A DNA stretch of 64,000 bases from an uncultured Bacteroidales bacterium. GTDB lineage: Bacteria > Bacteroidota > Bacteroidia > Bacteroidales > UBA932. Below the pieces are notes generated by a model, which saw only the letters and a list, made by a program, of their open reading frames with translations, had not been told where the DNA came from and ran no database searches. Where the stretch lies: NCBI GenBank assembly GCA_934695325.1, contig CAKUVD010000006.1:62001-126000 (forward strand), in the 5' to 3' direction. How positions within the stretch are numbered: position 1 is the first letter of the stretch; every line of letters begins with the position of its first letter. This document shows, in pieces, positions 8,071 to 18,055 of this stretch. A program made the translations under genes and the position numbers.

Positions 8071-10485
8071 ATGAACATCATCAACAAGAAAATCGAATTA
8101 TCCGACGGAAGGGTAATCGAGATCGAGACCGGCAAACTTGCCAAGCAGGCAGACGGCTCGGCAGTCATCAAGATGGGGGGCACAATGCTCCTCGCTACGG
8201 TCACCTGTGCAAAAGAAGTCAAGGAAGGCACGGACTTTATGCCTCTCCAGGTAGACTACAAGGAAAAATTCTATTCAGCCGGCAGGTTCCCTGGCGGATT
8301 TATGAAGCGCGAAGGAAAGGCGTCAGATTATGAAATTCTCATCTCCCGTCTTGTGGACCGCGCTCTCAGGCCGCTTTTCCCGGACGATTTTCATCTTGAG
8401 GTATTTGTCAATGTGAACCTTATCTCCGCTGATGCGGACACTCAGCCTGACGCTCTCGCAGGACTCGCTGCCTCTGCGGCTCTCGCTTGCAGTGACATTC
8501 CTTTCGGCGGCCCTATATCTGAGGTCCGTGTCGCAAGGATCAACGGTGAGTTCAGGATCAACCCTTCATTCAGCGAAATGGAGCACAGCGACCTGGAGCT
8601 TATGGTCGCTGCTACATACGACAACATTATGATGGTGGAAGGCGAGATGAACGAGGTCAGCGAGGCGGATATGCTCGAGGCCATCAAGTTCGCTCACGAG
8701 GCCATCAAGAAGCAGTGCCTCGTGCAGATCGAGCTTAACAAGGAGCTCGGCAAGGATGTCAAGAGAGACTATCCTCACGATGAGGAGGACGAGGATCTCA
8801 AGAAAGCCGTTCACGAATTCTGCTACGACAAGTGCTATGCTCTCGCGAAGTCAGCGAAGCCAAAGCAGGAAAGGACTGACGGGTTCGAGCAGATAAAGGC
8901 TGACTTCCTCGCGACCCTTTCGGAGGAAGACCAGGAGGCCAAGGCCGCAATGGTGGCAAGGTATTATAACAACGAGGAGAAGGCTGCGATGAGAAATATG
9001 ATTCTCGACGAGGGAGTCCGTCTCGACGGCCGTAAGACAGACGAGGTCCGCCCTATCTGGTGCGAAGTCGGCTATCTTCCTTGCGCTCACGGTTCCGCAA
9101 TCTTCACCCGTGGCGAGACACAGTCACTTGCGAGCGTGACACTCGGTACGAAGCTTGATATGAAAGAGATGGATGAGGTGCTTGTCCGCGAGACACAGCA
9201 GTTCGTTCTCCACTATAACTTCCCTCCTTTCGCAACAGGCGAGGCCAAGGCCCAGAGAGGCGTAGGCCGACGCGAGATCGGACACGGAAACCTTGCGATG
9301 CGTGCACTCAAGGCTGTCGTTCCTCTGGCTCCTGAGAATCCTTATGCAATCCGCGTGGTATCAGACATCCTCGAGTCAAACGGCTCATCTTCAATGGCAT
9401 CAGTCTGCGGAGGCTGCCTCGCGCTTATGGATGCAGGTGTGAAGATAAAGAAACCAGTTGCAGGTGTTGCAATGGGTCTTATCACCGACAAGGACAGACC
9501 TAACGAAAGATACGCAATCCTTACAGATATTCTCGGTGACGAGGACCACCTCGGAGATATGGACTTCAAGGTCACAGGTACCAAGGACGGCATCACTGCT
9601 ACACAGATGGATATCAAGGTAGACGGACTTTCATACGACGTGCTCGCAAAGGCACTGGAGCAGGCTCGTCAGGGCAGACTCCATATTATGGGCGAGATGA
9701 TGAAGTGCATCAGCGAGCCTCGTGAGGACTACAAGCCATTCGTTCCGAGACTCAAGCAGCTGGAGATTCCTTCAGAGTTCATCGGCGCTGTCATCGGAAA
9801 GGGCGGCGAGACAATCCAGAAGATCCAGAAGGAGACCGGTACCACCATCACCATCACAGAGGACTCCGAGAGAGGAAAGGGTATCGTGGATATCTTCTCT
9901 ACTGACAAAGATTCCCTCGACAAGGCTCTCGCTTGGATCGACGGTATCTGCGCTGTTCCTGAGGTAGGCGCCACATACCACGGAAAGGTAGTGTCAATCC
10001 TCGACTTCGGTGCGTTCGTCGAGATTCTTCCTGGCAAGGAAGGACTCCTCCACGTGTCTGAGATCGCCTGGACAAAGACGGAGAATGTCGCTGACGTGCT
10101 GAAAGTGGGTGACGAGGTCGATGTCAAGCTCCTCGAGATCGATGAGAAGACAGGAAAGATGAGACTTTCTATGCGTGCTCTCACGGAGAAGCCGGAAGGC
10201 TATGTGGAGCCTGAGCGCCGTCCAAGAGGCCCTCGCGATGACCGCAGAGGTGACCGTCGCGACGACAGGAGAGGTCCTCGTGATGACCGCAGAGGTGGCC
10301 GCGATGACAGAAGAGGTCCAAGAGATGACCGCAGAGGTCCTCGTGACGACCACAGGGGAAGAAGACCTTTCGGCCCGAGACCTGCTGACGAGAATGTAGA
10401 GGGAGCTGAGAACTACAATTCCGGTGACAGCTACAATGCTCCCGATTTCAATGTCTCAGAGGATTCCAACGACGAGATCTTCTAA
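8071..10485 (+). CDS. pnp: Polyribonucleotide nucleotidyltransferase (PNPase)
   Basis: PNPase degrades RNA 3' to 5' by phosphorolysis. From the ATG at 8071 ([14 protein letters not shown]) the protein has 804 residues: two RNase PH domains with an intervening helical domain, a KH domain near 569-625 ([16 protein letters not shown]), and an S1 domain near 633-705 ([15 protein letters not shown]). I prefer this start to an in-frame ATG at 8020, because the family begins here. The unusual part is the tail from about 713 to 775, a repeat of R, D and G (PRDDRRG units). E. coli PNPase, about 711 residues, lacks it. The tail probably adds RNA binding or self-association; that is inference. Confidence 0.97.
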   Translation: MNIINKKIELSDGRVIEIETGKLAKQADGSAVIKMGGTMLLATVTCAKEVKEGTDFMPLQVDYKEKFYSAGRFPGGFMKREGKASDYEILISRLVDRALRPLFPDDFHLEVFVNVNLISADADTQPDALAGLAASAALACSDIPFGGPISEVRVARINGEFRINPSFSEMEHSDLELMVAATYDNIMMVEGEMNEVSEADMLEAIKFAHEAIKKQCLVQIELNKELGKDVKRDYPHDEEDEDLKKAVHEFCYDKCYALAKSAKPKQERTDGFEQIKADFLATLSEEDQEAKAAMVARYYNNEEKAAMRNMILDEGVRLDGRKTDEVRPIWCEVGYLPCAHGSAIFTRGETQSLASVTLGTKLDMKEMDEVLVRETQQFVLHYNFPPFATGEAKAQRGVGRREIGHGNLAMRALKAVVPLAPENPYAIRVVSDILESNGSSSMASVCGGCLALMDAGVKIKKPVAGVAMGLITDKDRPNERYAILTDILGDEDHLGDMDFKVTGTKDGITATQMDIKVDGLSYDVLAKALEQARQGRLHIMGEMMKCISEPREDYKPFVPRLKQLEIPSEFIGAVIGKGGETIQKIQKETGTTITITEDSERGKGIVDIFSTDKDSLDKALAWIDGICAVPEVGATYHGKVVSILDFGAFVEILPGKEGLLHVSEIAWTKTENVADVLKVGDEVDVKLLEIDEKTGKMRLSMRALTEKPEGYVEPERRPRGPRDDRRGDRRDDRRGPRDDRRGGRDDRRGPRDDRRGPRDDHRGRRPFGPRPADENVEGAENYNSGDSYNAPDFNVSEDSNDEIF

Positions 10486-10525
10486 GAATCAGTGGATTCT
10501 TAATCCATAATACATAATATGTTAG

Positions 10526-10553
10526 CAGGGCTGGCCGGAAATGGCCGGCCCTG
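10526..10553 (+). terminator. Hairpin after pnp
   Basis: CAGGGCTGGCC at 10526-10536 pairs with GGCCGGCCCTG at 10543-10553 with one wobble. The T tract after it is poor, so termination may be partial. Confidence 0.6.
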
Positions 10554-10640
10554 ATTCGTTTCCGGAGTAAATCTGCCCTCATATGGATGTCAATGAGTAA
10601 AAAAAACTTGTGCTTAGGCCGGTTATTTTTTGAAAGTTGC

Positions 10641-10648
10641 TAACTTTG
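10641..10648 (+). promoter_or_regulatory. Putative -7 box upstream of prfB
   Basis: TAACTTTG matches TAnnTTTG about 125 bases before the prfB start. No well-spaced -33 element is visible. Confidence 0.4.
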
Positions 10649-10772
10649 TAAAGATTGTGGCTATCTGTCGGTGGAAGAGGAGAAAACTTCTGCCTGTCCG
10701 TGAGGCGGCCATTTGTCGCGGATGGATTGTGGAAACTTGACGGTCCGCTGTAATTGCTAATATGGAGAGACG

Positions 10773-11922
10773 ATGATTAATCAGGAACAGATCAAGGCTC
10801 TGCATCAGCGTATGGAAACGCTGGGGAGGTGTCTTTGACATTGAATCGAAGAGACGAAAAGTAGCTGAGCTTCAGAAACAGACTGAGGCGCCTGACTTCT
10901 GGGGAGACCCTAAGGCGGCCGAGGCTTTTATGAAGAATATGAACAGCGTGAAGTCCTGGGTGACTGACTATGACAGGGCATCTACATTGACAGATGACCT
11001 GGATGTCCTATACGAGTTTGCGAAAGACAGTATGGACCTCACGTCTGAAGATGCCGTGGAGTCTGATGAGATGAAGGAACTCGATGCGGCATACGGTCAG
11101 GCGGAAAAGGCCGTGGAGGCGCTCGAGCTCAAGAATATGCTTGGAGAGGAAGGGGACAGCCTCGGGGCCATCCTCACCATAAACTCCGGAGCCGGCGGAA
11201 CCGAGGCCAATGACTGGTCTGCGATGCTGATGCGTATGTATATGCGCTGGGGAGAGCGCAACGGCTACAAGATGACGGTAACGGACCTGCTTGAGGGTGA
11301 TGAGGCCGGGATAAAGTCCGCTACGATACAGGTAGAGGGCGACTATGCCTTCGGGTATCTGAAGGCGGAGAACGGCGTGCACAGGCTGGTTCGCATATCT
11401 CCGTTCAACTCGCAGGGAAAGCGTCAGACCACATTCTCTTCCGTGTTCGTCTATCCGCTCGTCGATGATACCATCAACATTGAAATAAACCCTTCCGACC
11501 TCGAGTGGGATACTTTCCGATCCGGCGGTCACGGAGGCCAGAACGTGAACAAGGTGGAGACAGGTGTGCGCGTGCGTCATATACCGACTGGCATTATGGT
11601 CGAGAACACCGAGACACGTTCCCAGCAGGACAATAGGCAGAATGCTCTCCGGATCCTCCGCTCCAGGCTTTACGATATCGAGCTGAAGAAGCGTCAGGAG
11701 AAGCAGGCCGAGCTTGAGGGAAGCAAGAAGCGCATCGAGTGGGGCTCTCAGATCCGTTCCTATGTGCTGCATCCGTATAAGATGGTGAAGGATCTGCGCA
11801 CTGGCGTGTCCACGGCTGACACGCAGGGCGTGCTTGACGGCGATCTGGATCAGTTTATGAAGGCATACCTTATGCAGCAGGGCGGCGGTACGGAGACCGG
11901 CCCTGTGGAGGATATAGAATAG
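10773..11922 (+). CDS. prfB: Peptide chain release factor 2, expressed by programmed +1 frameshift
   Basis: RF2 recognises UGA and UAA stop codons and triggers peptide release. The gene is in two frames. Codons from ATG 10773 to CTT 10835 give 21 residues (MINQEQIKALHQRMETLGRC plus L), then an in-frame TGA at 10836-10838. Skipping one base continues with GAC at 10837 to the stop at 11922, giving 382 residues in all. The anticodon-mimicking tripeptide SPF (209-211) identifies RF2 rather than RF1, and GGQ (254-256) is the peptidyl-transferase motif. A prediction that starts at the later ATG (10930) would lose the N-terminal domain. The fumarase gene follows after 27 bases and is probably co-transcribed. 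Confidence 0.96.
10824..10839 (+). promoter_or_regulatory. prfB programmed +1 frameshift site
   Basis: GGGAGGTGTCTTTGAC holds an internal Shine-Dalgarno-like GGGAGG, the slippery CTT and an in-frame TGA followed by C. The layout equals the classical autoregulatory prfB site: low RF2 allows slippage past its own UGA. Confidence 0.93.
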
Positions 11923-11949
11923 TATAACAACAATATAACTTTAACAAAA

Positions 11950-13566
11950 ATGGTGGAATTCAAATATGCTCCGATGTTTCAGCTCGGAGAGGACACTACC
12001 GAGTACTATCGCCTGACGGACAAATATGTCTCTATGGGCAATTTCGAGGGGCACGACATCCTGAAGGTTGAGCCTGAGGCGCTCACTATGCTTGCCAATG
12101 CTGCCTTCCGTGACGTGAATTTCCTTCTTCGTCCGGCTCACAACGAGCAGGTGGCCAAGATCCTCAGCGATCCGGAGGCTTCTTCAAACGACAAATATGT
12201 GGCTCTCCGCTTCCTGCGCAATGCGGAAGTGGCGGCGAAGGGACAGCTTCCTTTCTGCCAGGACACAGGTACCGCCATTATCCACGGCGAGAAGGGCCAG
12301 CAGGTATGGACCGGGTTCGATGACGCAGAGGCTCTGTCCAAAGGCGTCTTCAAGACATACACCGAGGAGAATCTCCGTTACAGCCAGAACGCCCCTCTCA
12401 CGATGTACAAGGAGGTCAATACCAAGTGCAATCTTCCTGCCCAGATAGACATCGAGGCTGAGGAAGGTATGGAGTACAAGTTCCTCTGCGTAGTGAAGGG
12501 CGGCGGCTCTGCCAACAAGACATATCTTTATCAGATGACCAAGGCGGTTCTGAACCCTGCGACTCTCGTTCCTTTCCTTGTGGAGAAGATGAAGACCCTC
12601 GGGACTGCGGCGTGCCCTCCATATCACATCGCTTTCGTGATCGGCGGAACATCTGCGGAGAAGAATCTTCTCACAGTGAAGCTTGCCTCTACACATTACT
12701 ATGACTCGCTTCCTACGACAGGAGATGAGACAGGGCGTGCCTTCCGTGACGTCGAGCTCGAAAGGCAGGTTCTGGAAGAGGCTTACAAGGTAGGTCTCGG
12801 CGCCCAGTTCGGCGGGAAGTATTTCGCTCACGACATCCGTATCGTCCGCCTTCCTCGTCACGGAGCCAGCTGCCCTATCGGTCTCGGCGTAAGCTGCTCC
12901 GCTGACCGCAACATCAAGGCCAAGATCAATAAGGACGGCATCTGGATCGAGAAGCTTGACGACAATCCTGGACGTCTTATCCCTCAGGAACTTCGTGAGG
13001 CAGGTGAGGGCGACGCCGTGAAGATCGACCTCGATCAGCCGATGTCCGAAGTCCTCAAGGAACTCACTAAATATCCGGTATCTACGCGTCTTAGCCTTAA
13101 CGGAACCATCATCGTGGCACGAGACATCGCTCACGCACGTCTGAAGGAGCGCATCGACAATGGCGAGGATCTCCCTCAGTATTTCAAGGACCACCCGGTA
13201 TTCTATGCGGGCCCGGCGAAGACTCCGGAAGGGCTGCCTTGCGGCTCTATGGGCCCTACGACTGCTAACCGTATGGATCCTTATGTGGATCTCTTCCAGT
13301 CTCACGGCGGAAGTATGGTTATGATAGCCAAAGGAAACCGCACACAGCAGGTTACTGATGCCTGCAAGAGGCACGGCGGCTTCTATCTCGGCTCCATCGG
13401 CGGCCCTGCGGCGGTGCTTTCTTACGAGAGCATAAAGTCCATCGAGTGCGTCGAGTATCCTGACCTCGGAATGGAGGCTATATGGAAGATCCGTGTAGAG
13501 AACTTCCCTGCATTCATCCTCGTGGATGACAAGGGCAATGATTTCTTCAAGCAGTACGGAATCTAA
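11950..13566 (+). CDS. fumA: Class I (iron-sulfur) fumarate hydratase
   Basis: The 538-residue protein matches oxygen-sensitive class I fumarases, which interconvert fumarate and malate with a [4Fe-4S] cluster. Conserved cysteine contexts are visible: [10 protein letters not shown] near residue 97, ACPPYHIAF near 220 and [11 protein letters not shown] near 310. Both the N-terminal catalytic domain and the C-terminal beta domain ([20 protein letters not shown]) are present, so this is the single-chain form. Fumarase serves the reductive branch to succinate in anaerobic Bacteroidales. It lies 27 bases after prfB and ends in a strong terminator. The symbol follows E. coli naming by class only. 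Confidence 0.96.
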   Translation: MVEFKYAPMFQLGEDTTEYYRLTDKYVSMGNFEGHDILKVEPEALTMLANAAFRDVNFLLRPAHNEQVAKILSDPEASSNDKYVALRFLRNAEVAAKGQLPFCQDTGTAIIHGEKGQQVWTGFDDAEALSKGVFKTYTEENLRYSQNAPLTMYKEVNTKCNLPAQIDIEAEEGMEYKFLCVVKGGGSANKTYLYQMTKAVLNPATLVPFLVEKMKTLGTAACPPYHIAFVIGGTSAEKNLLTVKLASTHYYDSLPTTGDETGRAFRDVELERQVLEEAYKVGLGAQFGGKYFAHDIRIVRLPRHGASCPIGLGVSCSADRNIKAKINKDGIWIEKLDDNPGRLIPQELREAGEGDAVKIDLDQPMSEVLKELTKYPVSTRLSLNGTIIVARDIAHARLKERIDNGEDLPQYFKDHPVFYAGPAKTPEGLPCGSMGPTTANRMDPYVDLFQSHGGSMVMIAKGNRTQQVTDACKRHGGFYLGSIGGPAAVLSYESIKSIECVEYPDLGMEAIWKIRVENFPAFILVDDKGNDFFKQYGI

Positions 13567-13586
13567 GGTCACGGACAATGAGAATG

Positions 13587-13618
13587 GGCCGGCTAAAGAA
13601 CATTAGCCGGCCTTTTTT
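13587..13618 (+). terminator. Intrinsic terminator after fumarase
   Basis: GGCCGGCTAA at 13587-13596 pairs perfectly with TTAGCCGGCC at 13603-13612, followed by six T. Confidence 0.95.
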
Positions 13619-13716
13619 AGACGTTGCGTAGAATATCTGTTGGTTATGAATTCCAAATTCAACATCTTGGACTCTGGCATCTATAAGTTGTTGATAACGA
13701 ATAATATGGCAAAGAT

Positions 13717-14409
13717 ATGAAAGACATCAAGGCGATAATTTTCGATGCAGACGACACCCTGTGGAGCAACGAGCCGCTGTTTCGTGAGGCGGAGAACCAT
13801 TTCTTCTGTACAATGTCGGACTATGGAAGCCGCGAGCGGCTGGGAGCCGAGCTGTATAAGACCGAAATGGCTAATATGGGCGAGCTGGGCTACGGGGCCA
13901 AGGCGTTCATAATATCGATGATCGAGACGTCCATCCGTGTCAGCGGCGGAAAGGTCAATGCTGATATGATCCTCAGCATTGAACAGAAAGGACGTGAAAT
14001 CCTGAGGAATCCGGCAGTGCCGCTTCCAGGGGTCGTGGAGACGTTGGCACGGATCAGGGAATCGGGCCGATATCAGATGGCCATACTCACGAAAGGGGAG
14101 CTGCTCGACCAGAACAACAAAATTGACCGTTCTGGTCTCAGGAGATTTTTTGACTATGTGGACGTGGTGAATGAGAAGACTCCGGAAGTATATTCTGAAC
14201 TTTGTCAGCGGCTGCATATAACCCCTGCCCAGATGCTTATGGTCGGGAACTCCTTCAAGTCAGACATTGATCCTGTCTTGCGCATAGGCGGAAGCGGTGT
14301 CTATATTCCCTCGGAGATGACTTGGCAGCACGAGAAAATAGAAGAATATGAGCATCCTCACTTGGTGCGTAGGGAGAGGTTTGAGGACATTATGTCTGTC
14401 CTTTTCTGA
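13717..14409 (+). CDS. HAD-family hydrolase
   Basis: A 230-residue haloacid-dehalogenase-superfamily protein. Motif I is FDADDTLW (nucleophile and acid/base aspartates), motif II is AILTKGE, motif III includes the lysine of NEKTPEVY and motif IV is MVGNSFKSDIDP. The cap lies between motifs I and II, as in YjjG-like and phosphoglycolate-phosphatase-like members, which are small-molecule phosphatases. The substrate cannot be read from sequence. It sits directly upstream of the organophosphate transporter gene but is separated from it by that gene's own promoter and possible operator, so membership in the glycerophosphate system is only possible. Confidence 0.88.
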   Translation: MKDIKAIIFDADDTLWSNEPLFREAENHFFCTMSDYGSRERLGAELYKTEMANMGELGYGAKAFIISMIETSIRVSGGKVNADMILSIEQKGREILRNPAVPLPGVVETLARIRESGRYQMAILTKGELLDQNNKIDRSGLRRFFDYVDVVNEKTPEVYSELCQRLHITPAQMLMVGNSFKSDIDPVLRIGGSGVYIPSEMTWQHEKIEEYEHPHLVRRERFEDIMSVLF

Positions 14410-14417
14410 ATTTCAGC

Positions 14418-14448
14418 TTTGTTTTCTCTGAAATAAAGGCTAAATTTG
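14418..14448 (+). promoter_or_regulatory. Promoter of the organophosphate transporter gene
   Basis: TTTG at 14418-14421, exactly 19 bases, then TAAATTTG at 14441-14448. Transcription should start near 14455. Confidence 0.8.
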
Positions 14449-14454
14449 TTTCCG

Positions 14455-14494
14455 TTTCGTTTTGCGATATGAAATGAATGGAAGTGAAACGAAA
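14455..14494. promoter_or_regulatory. Candidate operator (inverted repeat) at the transporter start site
   Basis: TTTCGTTT at 14455-14462 is the reverse complement of AAACGAAA at 14487-14494, with TGAAATGAAT between them. It overlaps the predicted start of transcription. A GlpR-like DeoR gene is two genes away, and related GAAATGAAA motifs precede other genes of the locus. Confidence 0.5.
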
Positions 14495-14514
14495 TTAATA
14501 ACATTTAAAACAAA

Positions 14515-15918
14515 ATGGATAAAGAAACTATCAAGAAGTACAATTATTGGCAGTGGCGGACATTGATCATCCTGATGATTGGATATGCCCTCTTCTACTT
14601 TGTCAGGAAGAATTTCAGTATCACTATGCCGGCGCTTGAGTCGGAACTTGGCATCAGCAAGGCCAAGCTTGGCCTGTTCCTTACGCTCAACGGCGTGATA
14701 TACGGACTTTCCAGGTTCGTGAACGGATTCCTGGCGGATCGCGTGAGTCGTAAGAAGATGATGGCCGCGGGACTTCTGCTCTCGGCGGTCGTGAACATCT
14801 TCATCGGCCTGAGTCCTGAAATGAACGGGATATTCAGTTTCCTGGATGCCGAAGGCAAGGCTACGGCCGGTCTTGTGGTGTTCATCGGAAGCCTTTGGCT
14901 GATAAACGGATACACACAGGGTATGGGATATCCTCCTTGCGGAAGCCTGATGGCTCACTGGATAAAGCCTTCGGAACTTGCGACCAAACAGTCGATCTGG
15001 AACAGCTCCCATTCCATCGGGGCTGGACTCGTGGCGCTGCTGTGCGGGACGCTTATTCTTCAGCATTATACATTTGCGGCTTGGCAGTGGTGCTTTTTCG
15101 TTCCTGCCGGACTTGCCATCATAGGCGCCGCTCTCATATTCTTCGGCCTGAAGGACACCCCTGCTTCCGTAGGGCTCCCTGCCCCGGAGTCGATGGATGA
15201 GAATGCCCCGGCGAAAGAGGTCGTCAAGGAAGATGAGGCGTTCACAAAGCTGGCATATCAGAAGCTTGTGAAGAAGATGGTGTTCGGAAATCCTGTGATA
15301 TGGATTCTTGCCGTGGCCAATTTCTGCGTATATGTGATCAGGTTCACCATCCTTGACTGGGGTGCGACATTCCTTACGCAGGATCGTGGGCTTTCCATAC
15401 AGGTGGCTTCTACTGTGGTGGCCGCTTCCGAGATCGTCGGCGGCATCATCGGAACGCTTCTCGCAGGCTGGGCCACAGACAGGTTCTTCCACAGCAAGGC
15501 GCAGCGTACTTGCCTCATAGGTCTCGTCGGCGCTACGATATGCTTCCTCGTGTTCTGGCTGCTGCCTAAAGGAATGAATGTCCTCGCCGTGGCCTCTATC
15601 ATTATGGCAAGTTTCTTCGTCTATATGCCTCAGGCTCTTATCGGCATAGCCTGCTCCAATCAGGCCACCAAGCGTGCCGCTGCATCTGCAAACGGCGTCG
15701 CCGGTATTTTCGGATATGCCAGCACCACAGTGTCCGGCCTGCTCTTCGGAGCGCTGGCGGACGCTTACGGATGGAACTCGGTGTTCGAGGTGTCCATAGC
15801 ATTCGGTGTCATCGGCATTGTCCTGCTCGCCCTTATTTGGAGAGCTCCTTCCGACGGTTATCAGAAGGCTGACAAGATTCTTGCTGAGGCCCGTGCTGAA
15901 TACGAGAATGCCAAGTAA
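14515..15918 (+). CDS. Organophosphate:phosphate antiporter (OPA family, GlpT/UhpT/UhpC-like)
   Basis: A 467-residue, 12-helix major facilitator protein. Its N terminus (YALFYFVRKNFSITMPAL, then GISKAKLGLFLTLNGVIYGLSRFVNGFLADR) is typical of the OPA family, which imports glycerol-3-phosphate, hexose phosphates or related compounds in exchange for inorganic phosphate. The loop motif DRVSRKKMM and the duplicated GLLFGALADAYGW half are visible. It has its own promoter, a candidate operator at the start site and a strong terminator. With the GlpR-type regulator and a glycerol-1-phosphate dehydrogenase nearby, I infer that it carries a glycerophosphate across the inner membrane. UhpC-like sensing is an alternative, but no two-component genes are present. 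Confidence 0.9.
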   Translation: MDKETIKKYNYWQWRTLIILMIGYALFYFVRKNFSITMPALESELGISKAKLGLFLTLNGVIYGLSRFVNGFLADRVSRKKMMAAGLLLSAVVNIFIGLSPEMNGIFSFLDAEGKATAGLVVFIGSLWLINGYTQGMGYPPCGSLMAHWIKPSELATKQSIWNSSHSIGAGLVALLCGTLILQHYTFAAWQWCFFVPAGLAIIGAALIFFGLKDTPASVGLPAPESMDENAPAKEVVKEDEAFTKLAYQKLVKKMVFGNPVIWILAVANFCVYVIRFTILDWGATFLTQDRGLSIQVASTVVAASEIVGGIIGTLLAGWATDRFFHSKAQRTCLIGLVGATICFLVFWLLPKGMNVLAVASIIMASFFVYMPQALIGIACSNQATKRAAASANGVAGIFGYASTTVSGLLFGALADAYGWNSVFEVSIAFGVIGIVLLALIWRAPSDGYQKADKILAEARAEYENAK

Positions 15919-15935
15919 TCGATTCTGAATGACAG

Positions 15936-15971
15936 AAAAATGGTGGCCAAGATGTCTTGGCCACCATTTTT
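15936..15971. terminator. Bidirectional terminator between transporter and DeoR gene
   Basis: AAAAATGGTGGCCAAG at 15936-15951 and CTTGGCCACCATTTTT at 15956-15971 form a perfect 16-bp stem with a 4-base loop and A/T tracts on both sides. It can serve both convergent genes. Confidence 0.95.
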
Positions 15972-16033
15972 AGTATTGTTCCACGCATTGACCTGAGAAT
16001 GAATACGCAAGTCTGCTGGTGTGTGGTTCGATT

Positions 16034-16798
16034 CTATGCGATTATTATCTGGACGCCGGCATCCTCGATCTTGTCTTTCAATGTGTCGGGGATTCCCTTG
16101 TCAGTGATTATGATGTCGATATCGTCAATGTTCCCGATCTTGCCGTATCCACGTCGTCCGAACTTCGAGGAATCCGCAAGGACCACTGTCTGCGAGGCCG
16201 CTGCCATCATCGCGTTCGTAAGCATCGCCTCCTCGACGGTAGCACAGGTTATCCCTGATGAAAGGTCGATACCGTCACAGCCTATGTAGAGCTTTGAGCA
16301 GCTTATGTTCTTCAGTCCGGCTTCCGCATATTCGCCGCGGACGGAGAACGAGTTCTTGTAAAGCGCACCTCCCAGGAGAAATACTTTCACATTGTCTCGG
16401 CTGTTCATCATCGCAGCTATATTCAGTGACGGCGTGACGACATTGATCATACCCATAGGCGAGAGTGTCTCCGCAAATGCCGTCACAGTCGAGCCTGATG
16501 CCAGTATTATCGCGTCATCTGGTTTTATCAACGTCTGAGCCACATTGGCAATCGCCTGTTTCTCGTCGGTGTGTTGTGTACTCTTCTCGTCAATGCTGAC
16601 GTCCATCACGTGCGGCTTGACAGGAGAAGCGCTGCCGTGGGTTCTGTACAGGACGCCCTGGCTCTCCAGTATCCTCAAATCTTTTCTGATAGTGGCACCT
16701 GTGACACCCAGCTGCTCGGCTATGTCCAGGACCCTGACGAATCCGTTCTTGGCAAGCTGCTCCTTTATGTATTTGTGTCTTTCTGCTATGCTTATCAT
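16034..16798 (-). CDS. DeoR-family transcriptional regulator (GlpR-like)
   Basis: A 254-residue DeoR regulator. The N-terminal helix-turn-helix reads VLDIAEQLGVTGATIRKDLRILESQG, followed by the family signature LYRTHGSA. The rest is the sugar-phosphate sensing DeoRC domain (IILASGSTVTAFAETL, IGCDGIDLSSGITC). Such proteins usually repress catabolic genes and are released by phosphorylated sugars or glycerol phosphate. It has its own minus-strand promoter (16821-16852). Convergent with the transporter gene and downstream of the phosphatase gene, it is the obvious candidate regulator of the locus. Effector unknown; glycerol-1-phosphate or DHAP is a guess from context. Confidence 0.93.
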   Translation of the reverse strand: MISIAERHKYIKEQLAKNGFVRVLDIAEQLGVTGATIRKDLRILESQGVLYRTHGSASPVKPHVMDVSIDEKSTQHTDEKQAIANVAQTLIKPDDAIILASGSTVTAFAETLSPMGMINVVTPSLNIAAMMNSRDNVKVFLLGGALYKNSFSVRGEYAEAGLKNISCSKLYIGCDGIDLSSGITCATVEEAMLTNAMMAAASQTVVLADSSKFGRRGYGKIGNIDDIDIIITDKGIPDTLKDKIEDAGVQIIIA

Positions 16799-16820
16799 AT
16801 CTCAAAATGCCTTTGCGATA

Positions 16821-16852
16821 CAAAAGTAGCGAAAAAATGACTTTTTCACAAA
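16821..16852 (-). promoter_or_regulatory. Promoter of the DeoR gene
   Basis: On the minus strand TTTG (16852-16849), 20 bases, then TACTTTTG (16828-16821). The start codon follows about 22 bases later. Confidence 0.75.
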
Positions 16853-16862
16853 GTGTCGGTGC

Positions 16863-16872
16863 CGAAATGAAA
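16863..16872 (+). promoter_or_regulatory. CGAAATGAAA motif copy, DeoR promoter
   Basis: The exact decamer lies just upstream of the DeoR gene's -33 element. It recurs at 21043-21052 (opposite strand) and 21149-21158. Candidate regulator binding site. Confidence 0.45.
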
Positions 16873-16883
16873 AAAGGCTGATT

Positions 16884-18047
16884 TTACTTCTTGTCGAATC
16901 TTAGGCTGTGGACATTGGCCCCGGACTTGTCGTATATCTTTATGCTGATTCCCTTGCCGTCAATGTGCGCATCCAGTCTCTGCTGGTTTGCATTGCACAG
17001 TACGGGGAAGTCCGCTCCGATTGTCCCGGGCTCATAGTACTTGTACCTGTGGATGTGGGCGCAGAGCATAAGATCAAGCCCGGCTTCGTTCAGTTGAGGG
17101 ACGAAGTATTTGCTTACCATAGCATTCCCGTGCCAGCCGTTTTCTCCCGGCGGCATATGGCAGAACGCTATACGCATCTCGGCATTCTTGTACTCTTCGC
17201 TCTGCAGGATGCCTTTCAGCCATTCAGCCTCTTCCTTGACGTATTCGTCGGTAATCATTATGTCTAGGTTCCTGACGTCGCTCTCGACCTTGTCCTCCCC
17301 GGAATCCAGGAACAGGAAGAAATACTTTCCGTATGATGTCGCATAGTATGTCTTGCCTGTGGAGGTCTTCCAGTAGTCCAGATATTTGATGGCGTCATTG
17401 CCCCTGTATTCGTGGTTCCCTCGGCAGAGATATAGCGGGGTATCGGATGCGAATAGCCTGGATGCGCTGCGCATATAGTGATCCATTATGACCTGGGTGC
17501 TGTCTACGGAGGATGTCATATCCCCGTTGAAGCATACGAAATCATATTTGCCCTTGGCATCCTTGAACAGTACCTGCAGCACGGAGTCGTGCTCGTGCAT
17601 ATCGTTCACGACGCTGAAGTCTATATGGTCGTATTCACGTGCCTTGGTCGTCACCTGTGTCGGCCTTTTCTTCAAGTCTATTCCGTATCCTGCGTCATAG
17701 ACTATCCTCGCCCTGTTCTCCTGCGCGAGAACGCCTCTGCACATAACACGGTATCGGTATGTGGTCCCCGGCTGAAGTCCTGATACGGTAACCTTGTGCA
17801 GTGTCCCGATAGGCTTTCGTCCCATTCCGCGGAGGTCATAGTATTTAGGCCTTTCAATGTTATAGAAATGTGTGCCGTCGTCGGGCGCCACCTCGACCCA
17901 GCCCACTGCGGGGCCGGTAGTGGTCCATATCACGGTGAAACTGTCTTCCGTGACGTCCTGGAGGTACGGGCCTCCATCTACTTTAATTTGTGCTCCTGCG
18001 GCAATAGCCGTGAGCAGGAGCACAAAAACCAAAAATAAACGCTTCAT
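16884..18047 (-). CDS. Secreted purple-acid-phosphatase-like metallophosphoesterase
   Basis: A 387-residue exported protein with signal peptide (MKRLFLVFVLLLTAIAAGAQ), a fibronectin-III-like purple acid phosphatase N-terminal domain (IKVDGGPYLQDVTEDSFTVIWTT to YRYRVM) and a calcineurin-like catalytic domain. Metal ligands are visible: NDMHEHD near residue 150, FNGDM near 172, RGNHEYRG near 208, FCHMPP near 296 and CAHIHRY near 330. It should hydrolyse phosphate mono- or diesters in the periplasm or outside. It follows the surface lipoprotein gene by 8 bases in the same operon and precedes the DeoR gene. Its precise substrate is not determinable; context suggests a glycerophosphate polymer or ester. 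Confidence 0.9.
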   Translation of the reverse strand: MKRLFLVFVLLLTAIAAGAQIKVDGGPYLQDVTEDSFTVIWTTTGPAVGWVEVAPDDGTHFYNIERPKYYDLRGMGRKPIGTLHKVTVSGLQPGTTYRYRVMCRGVLAQENRARIVYDAGYGIDLKKRPTQVTTKAREYDHIDFSVVNDMHEHDSVLQVLFKDAKGKYDFVCFNGDMTSSVDSTQVIMDHYMRSASRLFASDTPLYLCRGNHEYRGNDAIKYLDYWKTSTGKTYYATSYGKYFFLFLDSGEDKVESDVRNLDIMITDEYVKEEAEWLKGILQSEEYKNAEMRIAFCHMPPGENGWHGNAMVSKYFVPQLNEAGLDLMLCAHIHRYKYYEPGTIGADFPVLCNANQQRLDAHIDGKGISIKIYDKSGANVHSLRFDKK

Positions 18048-18055
18048 TGAGAGTC

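Noticed and set aside
12184..13578. Long minus-strand open frame opposite the fumarase gene (464 codons)
   Set aside because: It lies entirely antisense to a well conserved enzyme, has arginine- and leucine-rich composition typical of shadow frames and no domain.
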